NCBI GenBank assembly: GCA_934678955.1 | Contig: CAKUSI010000219.1 | Location: forward strand, 1 to 6,447 | DNA from: an uncultured Austwickia sp. | GTDB taxonomy: Bacteria; Actinomycetota; Actinomycetes; Actinomycetales; Dermatophilaceae | Direction of reading: 5' to 3' | Length of the DNA stretch: 6,447 bases | Shown: in pieces, positions 1-5,332 of the stretch | Numbering within the stretch: the first letter of the stretch is position 1 | Layout: each line of letters begins with the position of its first letter | Position numbers and translations under genes: made by a program | The notes under the pieces: model-generated | What the model saw: only the letters and a program-made list of their open reading frames with translations | Databases searched by the model: none | What the model was told of the DNA's origin: nothing

Positions 1-901
1 ACTTGATGAACGCGCTGGCCACGTCGTAATGCTGATCCCCCGCCCGGTCGTACCGCACCGCCGCCTGCGCCACCGCGGCCTCGACGTCGGCCAGCGTGAC
101 CGCCTGCGGGTCCTCGCGCGTCGGCTCCCCGGTCCCGGCCGCCCGGTGCTCCAAGGCCACGCCCGCCCCCGCCTCCAGGGCGGTCAGCGCGCGCCGGGCG
201 TCGCCCCCGGCCATCCGTACGAGGTGGTCGCGGGCGTCGTCGGCCAGGGTGAAGGCCCCGGCCAGCCCCCGATCGTCCTCGAGCGCGTCGTCGATCACCG
301 CGACGATGTCCTCGTCGGCCAAGGAGCTCAGGGTAACCAGCAGAGAGCGGGACAGCAGCGGCGCGATCACGCTGAACGACGGGTTCTCGGTCGTGGCGGC
401 CACGAGGATGACCTGCCGGTTCTCGACGCCCGGCAAGAGCGCGTCCTGCTGGGCCTTCGTGAACCGGTGGATCTCGTCGAGGAAGAGCACGGTGGACCGG
501 CCGAAGAGCGACCGGTCCCGCGCCGCCTCGTCCATGACGCGGCGCACGTCCTTCACTCCCGCGGTGACCGCGGACAGCTCGACGAAGCGGCGGCCGGCGG
601 CGCTGGCGGCGAGGTGGGCGAGGGTGGTCTTGCCGGTGCCGGGCGGCCCCCACAGGATCGCGCTGACCGGGCCGACACCGCTCGACTGATCGCCCGCGAT
701 CAACCGCCGCAGCGGGCTGCCGGGGCCCAGCACGGCGGCCTGCCCCCGCACCTCCTCCACCGTGCGCGGCCGCATCCGGACCGCGAGCGGCGCCGGGACT
801 CCCGTGCCCCCGACGCTCCCGGCGTCGCCTCGAGCCTCCCGGCCGGCCGTTGCCCCCGGTCCGGGCGCGTTCGCGTCGGCGAACAGGTCGACGGGCTCCA
901 T
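1..901 (-). CDS. rarA: Replication-associated recombination protein A (RarA/MgsA), AAA+ ATPase, 3' end off the window
   Basis: RarA is a cytoplasmic AAA+ ATPase related to the clamp-loader/Mgs1/WRNIP1 family that acts at stalled replication forks. The frame reads 300 codons from the ATG at 901-899 and leaves the window without a stop, so roughly the last third of a usual 430-450 residue protein is missing. Visible motifs in order are Walker A GPPGTGKT (residues 85-92), Walker [10 protein letters not shown] (139-147) with the RarA-typical DEIHRF, sensor 1 TTENPSF (170-176), LLSR with a likely arginine finger (R185), and the sensor 2 region GDARRAL (233-239). The visible end, [10 protein letters not shown], matches the start of the family's C-terminal domain. 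The first 40 residues are a low-complexity Gly/Ala-rich leader. The start is well fixed: an in-frame TGA lies at 916-914, and no other start codon falls between it and the ATG. No strong ribosome binding site is visible. The next minus-strand gene ends 118 bp upstream. Confidence 0.95.
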   Translation of the reverse strand, partial: MEPVDLFADANAPGPGATAGREARGDAGSVGGTGVPAPLAVRMRPRTVEEVRGQAAVLGPGSPLRRLIAGDQSSGVGPVSAILWGPPGTGKTTLAHLAASAAGRRFVELSAVTAGVKDVRRVMDEAARDRSLFGRSTVLFLDEIHRFTKAQQDALLPGVENRQVILVAATTENPSFSVIAPLLSRSLLVTLSSLADEDIVAVIDDALEDDRGLAGAFTLADDARDHLVRMAGGDARRALTALEAGAGVALEHRAAGTGEPTREDPQAVTLADVEAAVAQAAVRYDRAGDQHYDVASAFIK

Positions 902-916
902 CTGCTCAGTCTGTCA

Positions 917-976
917 CCCGGCGCCGACAACCCCGGCGCCGACAACCCCGGCGCCGACGACCCCGGCTCCGACGAC
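917..976. repeat. Four-copy 15-bp tandem repeat upstream of rarA
   Basis: Four head-to-tail 15-bp units lie at 917-931, 932-946, 947-961 and 962-976. The first two are identical (CCCGGCGCCGACAAC), the third differs by one base and the fourth by two. The array starts 16 bp upstream of the rarA ATG, on the far side of the in-frame stop at 914-916, so it is not translated as part of RarA. It occupies the space where the rarA promoter or leader should be. The decay from identical to diverged copies suggests slippage. No function can be read from the sequence. Confidence 0.9.
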
Positions 977-984
977 CCACGCGA

Positions 985-1005
985 CGCCGGCGGGACGCGC
1001 CGGCG
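985..1005 (-). terminator. Possible GC-rich hairpin terminator of the exported HAF-like gene
   Basis: CGCCGGCG occurs at 985-992 and again at 998-1005. The octamer is its own reverse complement, so the two copies can form an 8-bp all-GC stem with a 5-base loop. It lies 14 bp past the stop codon (1022-1020) of the exported-protein gene, where a terminator is expected. No T-run follows on the minus strand; that is common in high-GC actinomycetes but weakens the call. The segment 1007-1019 also repeats most of 985-997, so the hairpin may be a by-product of local duplication. Confidence 0.35.
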
Positions 1006-1019
1006 CCACCGGCGGGACG

Positions 1020-2258
1020 TCAGGACACGGCGACCAGGCGGAGCGAGCGCGGCTTGCCCGCCGCGTCCCAGGCCTGCGCAGCGATGTCGCCGGTGTTCGT
1101 GATCTCGACCGCGAGCATCCGCCACCCGGCAGGGAGGTCGGTGGTCACGTCAACGAGCCGGACGGTGCGCCCGCTCTGCCACACGGCGTCGTGCACCTCG
1201 GTCGCGCTGTATTGCCAGCCGAGCGCGCGGGCCGAATCGTTGACCGACATCCCCTGGAAGCCGGCCGTCCCCGGCACGAGGTATTCCGGCTGACCCGGGA
1301 TGTAGCGGTAGGTGCCCTGGTCCCGGTAGCCGATGATGAAGTGTCCCTCCGGAGAGATGGCCCCGCCGACGGACCGCGCCGACGGCGTCGAGAGCAACTG
1401 CTCCAGCCCCGGACCGCCGATCGAGGTCGCAGCCAGCCCGGCGCGCTGCCCGACGACCACGTCCGCGTTGGACAGGCCCCACAGATAGAGGTCGACCGTG
1501 CTCACGTCCACGAACGTCGGCTCGCCGGTCTGCGGCCACAGGGCCGCATACAGCTGGTATGTCGTCTGGGTGGAGTGGTTGACCCGGCCGAGGATCGTGC
1601 CCCGATCGTTGATCGACTGCGGGAACGTGGTGAAGTCGGGCGGGGTGGCCAGGACCGTGGTGGTGCCGTCCTTGGCGATGCGGATCCCGCTCGGCGCCGG
1701 CACGCCGGGGCACGTCCCGGTGCCCACGACCTCTTCCGCGGCATTCACGTCCCAGGCGGCGGCGAGACGACATCCGCTCGCGGCTGAAGCGTCGACCCAG
1801 CGGGACGTGCCGTCCGGGTAGGAGATGTATCCGCGCGTCACCAAGCCATCCCCGACCTGCAGCGTCACGTTCCCCACGATGAGCCCGGAGCTGGAGGTTC
1901 CTCCGACCGAGGAGTCCTGCAGGACCTGCCCAGCGGGGATCTCGGCGGTGGGGTCGATGACGACGGCCCGATAGGAAGGCGCTGTGCCCGCCTGCGGCGG
2001 CCCGCTGGATTGCGGGCCGGGCGATGTCGGGGAGGTCGCCGGCACGCTCGTCGGCGGGGCGCTGGCGCCGGGCCCGCCGGGCACCGAGGGAGGCGGCAGC
2101 GCCGGACCTGTGGGGATCGCCCGGGGCGACGGCGAGGTGGTCACCGTGGCGGACCCCGTACCGCCTGGATCCGGCGGCGTCACCGCCCAGGCCGCTCCGC
2201 TCCCCCCGAGCAGCGCCGCCGTCGCCACCAAGGAAACCCACGAACGACGGGCCCCCAT
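1020..2258 (-). CDS. Exported protein with Pro/Ser/Thr-rich linker and seven HAF-like repeats
   Basis: This 412-residue protein has a clear export signal: two arginines at 4-5, a hydrophobic core at about 8-23, and an AWA cleavage site (A25/V26). The RRSWV sequence is loosely twin-arginine-like, but Sec export is at least as likely. Residues 26-95 are a Pro/Ser/Thr/Gly-rich linker. The remainder carries seven degenerate repeats of the form [SN]-x-x-G-x-[IV]-[VL]-G at about residues 120, 168, 215, 261, 300, 338 and 385. Most are followed by a short strand ending in YISYPDG-, YAALWP- or DAVWQSG-like text. This resembles the HAF extracellular repeat (IN..G.IVG...AFLW) and suggests a small beta-propeller. 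C163 and C183 could form a disulfide. No LPxTG, lipobox or C-terminal membrane anchor is visible, so secretion into the medium or wall is likely. The first ATG is used, after a G-rich stretch that is a weak ribosome binding site. No enzymatic motif is seen; ligand and role are unknown. Confidence 0.88.
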   Translation of the reverse strand: MGARRSWVSLVATAALLGGSGAAWAVTPPDPGGTGSATVTTSPSPRAIPTGPALPPPSVPGGPGASAPPTSVPATSPTSPGPQSSGPPQAGTAPSYRAVVIDPTAEIPAGQVLQDSSVGGTSSSGLIVGNVTLQVGDGLVTRGYISYPDGTSRWVDASAASGCRLAAAWDVNAAEEVVGTGTCPGVPAPSGIRIAKDGTTTVLATPPDFTTFPQSINDRGTILGRVNHSTQTTYQLYAALWPQTGEPTFVDVSTVDLYLWGLSNADVVVGQRAGLAATSIGGPGLEQLLSTPSARSVGGAISPEGHFIIGYRDQGTYRYIPGQPEYLVPGTAGFQGMSVNDSARALGWQYSATEVHDAVWQSGRTVRLVDVTTDLPAGWRMLAVEITNTGDIAAQAWDAAGKPRSLRLVAVS

Positions 2259-2447
2259 GCCCCCACCCCCACGACTAACAAATCCGATGTATGTCCAATG
2301 ACTTTAGCCCACAACGAGTCTGGATCGGGACAGCGGTCCTGGACGACTGCCTACGAGGCGTCGGCTGGACATACCCCGGGGTGCCCGAGTCATGCACGTC
2401 CGACGGGGCCAGCACTACCGTGATCGGTGGAGCGACGAGGAGGAATC
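2259..2447. promoter_or_regulatory. Divergent intergenic region with a 14-bp inverted sequence pair
   Basis: This gap must hold promoters for the two divergent genes. The sequence at 2284-2297 and the reverse complement of 2366-2379 agree at 12 of 14 positions and share the perfect octamer TATGTCCA (2290-2297, against TGGACATA at 2366-2373). One copy lies near each gene, as expected for a shared regulator or for matched promoter elements, since TGGACA is one base from a TTGACA -35 box. Candidate -10 boxes are weak: TAAAGT on the minus strand (2306-2301) and TACCGT on the plus strand (2416-2421), neither with a good -35 at 17 bp. No regulator gene lies next to the region. Confidence 0.4.
2437..2444 (+). 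promoter_or_regulatory. Strong ribosome binding site deciding the opine dehydrogenase start
   Basis: GAGGAGGA sits three bases upstream of the ATG at 2448, a near-perfect Shine-Dalgarno sequence. It argues for that ATG over the in-frame GTG at 2427, which would place this motif inside the coding sequence and add seven residues before the Rossmann strand. Confidence 0.85.
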
Positions 2448-3515
2448 ATGAAGGTGGCGGTACTGGGGGCGGGCAACGGAGGTCTGGCCTGCGCGTTCGA
2501 TCTGGCGACGCACGGGCGAGAGGTGGCCCTGTTCGATCTGCCCGCCTTTCCCGCCCAGATCGCGGCGGTCGCGGCCGCAGGTGGGATCCGGGCCACCGGC
2601 GATCTGGAGGGGTTCGCCCCGATCGCCTCCGCGGGGCACGACCTGCCCGCTGCGCTGGCCGGCGCCGAGCTGGTGGTCGTGGTCGGCCCGGCCTACGCGA
2701 CCCCTCCGATGGCGCAGGCGTGCCGGGGCCTGCTGGCGCCGGGGACCGCCGTACTGGTCTGTCCCTCCTCCTGCGCCGGGGCGCTGACGTTCGCCCAGGG
2801 CGCCGGGCTCACCCCCGGGGACGGCGTGATCGTCGGGGAGACCAGCACCCTGCCCTACGCGGTCCGGATCGCGGCTCCCGGCGAGGTCACCGTCTTCCAC
2901 CGCCTCACGGCGGGGACGCTCCTCGCCGCGACCCCGCGGGAACACACCGACGAGCTGCTGGGCATGGTCGCCGACGTATGGCCGCTGGAGCGGGGCGAGA
3001 GCGTGCTGCAGACCACGCTGCAGAACGGCAACCCCGTGATCCACCCCGCGGTCAGCCTGCTGAACGCCGGCCCCATCGAGCGGGGCGGGGCCTTCCTGTT
3101 CTACGAGGAGGGGGTGACCGAGGGTGTTGGCCGCCTCATCGAGGCGGTCGACCGCGAACGGTTGGCGATCGCGGACGCGCTGGGCGTGCCCGTCCTGTCC
3201 GAGCCTTCGCTGGGCGTGCGCCAGGGCTACATGGCGGAGGAGAACTACTCCACGGGGTATTCACGCGCCCCCGGGTTCCTCGGCATCGGCGCGCAGGCGC
3301 AGCTGGACCACCGCTACCTCACCGAGGACGTCGGCTACGGGCTGGTGTTCCTCACGGATCTCGCCGGGCGTCTCGGCGTGGCGACCCCGGCGATGGACGC
3401 GGTGATCGAGCTGGCTTCGGTCATCCTCGCCCGCGACTTCCGGGCCGAGAAGGCACGCACGCTCGACACGCTCGGGCTGGGCTCGTTGACCGCCGAGCAG
3501 CTGAGCGCCCTGTAG
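2448..3515 (+). CDS. NAD(P)-dependent opine/octopine dehydrogenase family protein
   Basis: This 355-residue enzyme belongs to the family that reductively condenses an amino acid with a 2-oxo acid to give an opine, or runs the reverse oxidation, using NAD(P)H in the cytoplasm. The N-terminal Rossmann fold shows the dinucleotide motif GAGNGG (residues 7-12), with an acidic D30 at the end of the second strand. D30 fits NAD(H) use but does not prove it. The C-terminal helical domain begins near residue 185 and has the family motif NPVIHP (195-200), whose H199 is the expected catalytic histidine. The later TEDVGYGL segment resembles the conserved EDVPxGL of relatives. Length is normal and the frame is intact. 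The gene stands alone: upstream is a divergent exported protein, downstream a gene-free gap. No nicotianamine-synthase-like partner or metallophore transporter is present, so a metallophore role has no contextual support. The substrate is unknown; many proteins in this family are annotated without a tested reaction. Confidence 0.9.
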   Translation: MKVAVLGAGNGGLACAFDLATHGREVALFDLPAFPAQIAAVAAAGGIRATGDLEGFAPIASAGHDLPAALAGAELVVVVGPAYATPPMAQACRGLLAPGTAVLVCPSSCAGALTFAQGAGLTPGDGVIVGETSTLPYAVRIAAPGEVTVFHRLTAGTLLAATPREHTDELLGMVADVWPLERGESVLQTTLQNGNPVIHPAVSLLNAGPIERGGAFLFYEEGVTEGVGRLIEAVDRERLAIADALGVPVLSEPSLGVRQGYMAEENYSTGYSRAPGFLGIGAQAQLDHRYLTEDVGYGLVFLTDLAGRLGVATPAMDAVIELASVILARDFRAEKARTLDTLGLGSLTAEQLSAL

Positions 3516-3682
3516 TCGGCTCGCGTCACCGGCCAGGAGCGAGGGCCGCCGGCCAGATCCCGTTGAGCAACACGCCCCTGCTCGATCCGCAGCTCCTGGT
3601 GGGTGGCGGCGGCCCGCGCGGCCCTCATCCCCTCCGTGGTCGTTGGGCGCTCACAGCCCGAGTACGTCCTCGCCGTATGAGT

Positions 3683-3822
3683 GGGCACTCGCCGCACGGG
3701 CCGGGCACTCACCGCACGGGCCGGGCACTCACCGCACGGGCCGGAAACTCACCGCCCGGGCCGGAAACTCACCGCCCGGGCCGGGCACTCGCCGCACGGG
3801 GTGGGCTCTCCCCCCTGGGGGC
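3683..3822. repeat. 20-bp tandem repeat array, six clear copies plus one degenerate
   Basis: Units start at 3683, 3703, 3723, 3743, 3763 and 3783, with a degenerate seventh at 3803 (14 of 20 matching the first). The main form is GGGCACTCACCGCACGGGCC (copies 2 and 3). Copy 1 differs by one base, and copy 6 matches copy 1 except for its last two bases. Copies 4 and 5 are identical to each other and share three changes (GGAAACTCACCGCCCGGGCC). The copies abut directly with no spacers, so this is not CRISPR. The 20-bp period is not a multiple of three, which argues against selection as protein repeats. Twenty base pairs is close to two helical turns, so all copies would face the same side of the DNA; a protein-binding role is possible but unproven. 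Confidence 0.93.
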
Positions 3823-3893
3823 TTCTCGGACGGTAGTGGACCCTCAGCAGGGCGTCCGGACTCTCATCGCTTCGGGTGAACCCTTGTCCAGAC

Positions 3894-3941
3894 GAGAGTT
3901 CAGCCGCCGCGAGGAGAGCCCAGTCGCCACCGGGAGAGCTC
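3894..3941. repeat. Three inverted octamer copies at 20-bp spacing
   Basis: GAGAGTTC (3894-3901), GAGAGCCC (3914-3921) and GAGAGCTC (3934-3941) recur exactly 20 bp apart. They are the reverse complement of the GGGCTCTC/GGGCACTC head of the neighbouring tandem array, with one to three mismatches. The same period and related octamer suggest that the array extends here in inverted, decayed form, although 12-base segments between the octamers are not conserved. Confidence 0.55.
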
Positions 3942-4078
3942 GCCCAACTGCCCCACCCAGCCAGCACGAAGTGCTCACCCACCCCGAAGAGAGCTGCCAC
4001 GCAGACACCTGCCCGGCCGTCGAGACCGACCTCGGACTGGATCACCACGCTGAGCAACGCGCCCTCGGGGGCCCGCGT

Positions 4079-4110
4079 CGCCCGGGTCCGCCGTCGCCCC
4101 GGTCCGCCGT
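4079..4110. repeat. Two-copy 16-bp tandem repeat past the stop of the fusion gene
   Basis: Bases 4079-4094 (CGCCCGGGTCCGCCGT) and 4095-4110 (CGCCCCGGTCCGCCGT) differ at one position. They begin 8 bp downstream of the fusion gene's stop codon. The sequence is GC-rich but does not form a convincing terminator. Confidence 0.7.
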
Positions 4111-4117
4111 TGCCAGG

Positions 4118-5332
4118 TCAGGAGCGAGGGTTGCTGGCCAGCACGTAGAGCCGGTCGAGGCCGACCTCGGCGCCCACGGGTGCGCCGCAGACGTACCACT
4201 CCTCCACCGTCAGGCCCGCCTCGCCCAGCGCCGCGCGCACCTGGACCGGATCGTGCGCCACCAGCTGCAGGTCGACCTCGTGCCCGACGAGGCGCGTCTC
4301 GTGGAAGACGTCGGATCCCGCGAAGAGCCCGAGCGCCAGCGTCCCGCCAGGGGCCAGCACGCGACGCAGGCCGGCGAAGGTCTCGGCGAGCTCGGACGGG
4401 GCGAAGTAGACCAGGGAGTACCACGCGACGATCGCACCCCACGCCGACGCGTTCGGCGGCCGCAGAAGCCGGCGCAGGTCGCCGACCTCGAACGTCAGGT
4501 CGGGGAACCGGCGCCTCGCCTCCTCGATCATCGCCGGGGAGAGGTCGTATCCGATCACCTCGGCGTCCCAGGCCGCCATGTGCGCGGTGAGCGTCCCCGG
4601 GCCACAGCCGACGTCCGCGATGGGGCCCTCAGCCGCCTCGGCGACGCGGTCGATCAACCAGCGGTCGAAGACACACGCCTCCCACCGGTCGGAGCGCGCC
4701 TCGCCGTACGCCGTCGCGGCCGCGTCGTAGGCCGCGCGGACCCGAACGTCCCGGTCGTCCGCACCCCGCTCCAGGACGGCCTGCAGGTCCGGGACGTCCT
4801 CCGGCGGCTCCGGGGATTCGCCGGCGTCGAGGGGCCCGAGCGTATGGATCCACCGCGCGTCATGCTGGCCGGGCCGGCGCGGCAGCTCCCGGGCCAGGCC
4901 GCGCTCGGCCAGCCCCGCGAGGACCGCCTCCACGTCAGCACGGTCCGCGAACCGGTGCAGTCGCTCGGTGCGGGTGCGCAACTCCCCCGGCGCCTGCGCG
5001 CCCCGGAGCAGCAGGACGGTGATCAAGGCGCGCTCGGCTCCCTCGAGGCCGAGGCGTTCGTCGAGGCGCTGGTGGTACTTGAGCGTCCGCTGCCCGCGAT
5101 CAGCGACCACGACGCGCAGCAGCTCTGCTCGCTTCAGGTCGCGGGCGCACGCTTCCAGCTGCGCGTCCGTGTAGTCCGTGACGGGGTCACGGCTGCTGGT
5201 CTGGTTGCAGGCGGTGCGGAGGGCGTTGATCGTCAGCGGGTATGAGGCGGGCACGGTGGTCTGCTTCTCGAGAAGGCAGCCGAGGATCCGCTGCTCGATG
5301 GGCGCCAAGGGAGCGTCGAGAATCTCGCTCAC
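4118..5332 (-). CDS. DUF480 (YceH/UPF0502) domain fused to a class I SAM-dependent methyltransferase
   Basis: This 404-residue protein has two parts. Residues 1-165 match the DUF480/YceH family: [20 protein letters not shown] (15-34), then [16 protein letters not shown] (36-51), and a second winged-helix-like part with [19 protein letters not shown] (110-128). After an acidic, Pro-rich linker (about 170-195) comes a Rossmann methyltransferase. Its motif I is ADVGCGPG (239-246), an acidic D263 for the SAM ribose lies in [10 protein letters not shown], and GDL follows with D285. The C-terminal strands ([13 protein letters not shown], then [11 protein letters not shown]) complete the fold. The substrate is unknown. 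The winged-helix part suggests nucleic-acid or protein binding, and the second part methyl transfer, but neither is demonstrated. The GTG start at 5332-5330 overlaps the aspS stop by four bases, without a clear ribosome binding site, so translation is probably coupled to aspS. It could act on translation or simply share a promoter. Confidence 0.92.
   Translation of the reverse strand: MSEILDAPLAPIEQRILGCLLEKQTTVPASYPLTINALRTACNQTSSRDPVTDYTDAQLEACARDLKRAELLRVVVADRGQRTLKYHQRLDERLGLEGAERALITVLLLRGAQAPGELRTRTERLHRFADRADVEAVLAGLAERGLARELPRRPGQHDARWIHTLGPLDAGESPEPPEDVPDLQAVLERGADDRDVRVRAAYDAAATAYGEARSDRWEACVFDRWLIDRVAEAAEGPIADVGCGPGTLTAHMAAWDAEVIGYDLSPAMIEEARRRFPDLTFEVGDLRRLLRPPNASAWGAIVAWYSLVYFAPSELAETFAGLRRVLAPGGTLALGLFAGSDVFHETRLVGHEVDLQLVAHDPVQVRAALGEAGLTVEEWYVCGAPVGAEVGLDRLYVLASNPRS

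Larger units (their letters stand above)
3516..4117. other. About 600 bp gene-free, repeat-bearing intergenic region
   Basis: This is the space between two convergent genes. Open frames cross it on both strands, but they run through the 20-bp repeats, look like peptide noise, and lack good start signals. It holds a 20-bp tandem array (3683-3822), a row of inverted octamers at the same spacing (3894-3941), a 16-bp tandem pair (4079-4110), and two further short motifs each present at both ends (3534-3556 with 4119-4141; 3562-3577 with 4049-4064). I see no clear hairpin plus T-run terminator for either gene. A weak 102-codon minus-strand frame from a TTG at 4057 has some coding-like composition at its beginning but resembles nothing I know. 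Confidence 0.7.

Noticed and set aside
29..1102. Long plus-strand frames opposite rarA
   Set aside because: They are antisense shadows. The minus strand carries unmistakable RarA motifs, and the plus-strand peptide is low complexity with no family resemblance.
1150..2241. A 363-codon minus-strand frame overlapping the exported protein
   Set aside because: It is the alternative frame of the same gene. The 1020-2258 frame has the signal peptide, the ordered repeats and the better codon pattern.
2427..2447. GTG at 2427 as the start of the opine dehydrogenase
   Set aside because: It would bury the strong Shine-Dalgarno sequence inside the coding region and add seven residues before the first Rossmann strand, unlike relatives that begin at or near MKVAVLGAG.
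3683..3822. CRISPR array
   Set aside because: Units abut directly with no unique spacers, are only 20 bp, and no cas gene is present.
3749..4057. Small minus-strand gene from a TTG codon (102 codons)
   Set aside because: The first 30 codons have moderate third-position GC and GAGGG lies four bases upstream, but the frame then runs through the 20-bp repeats, third-position GC falls below that of the neighbours, and nothing in the peptide is recognisable. It may be a relic, but this is not supportable as a gene.
2291..5245. A 984-codon plus-strand open frame across most of the right half
   Set aside because: It runs out of frame through the opine dehydrogenase, through the repeat gap and antisense to the methyltransferase fusion. 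The peptide is Arg/Pro/Gly-rich noise, as expected from stop-poor high-GC DNA.
2448..5332. An opine metallophore (staphylopine/pseudopaline-like) locus formed by the dehydrogenase and the methyltransferase fusion
   Set aside because: The genes are convergent and separated by 600 bp. The fusion protein has a DUF480 module and no nicotianamine-synthase-like features, and no metal transporter or racemase is present.
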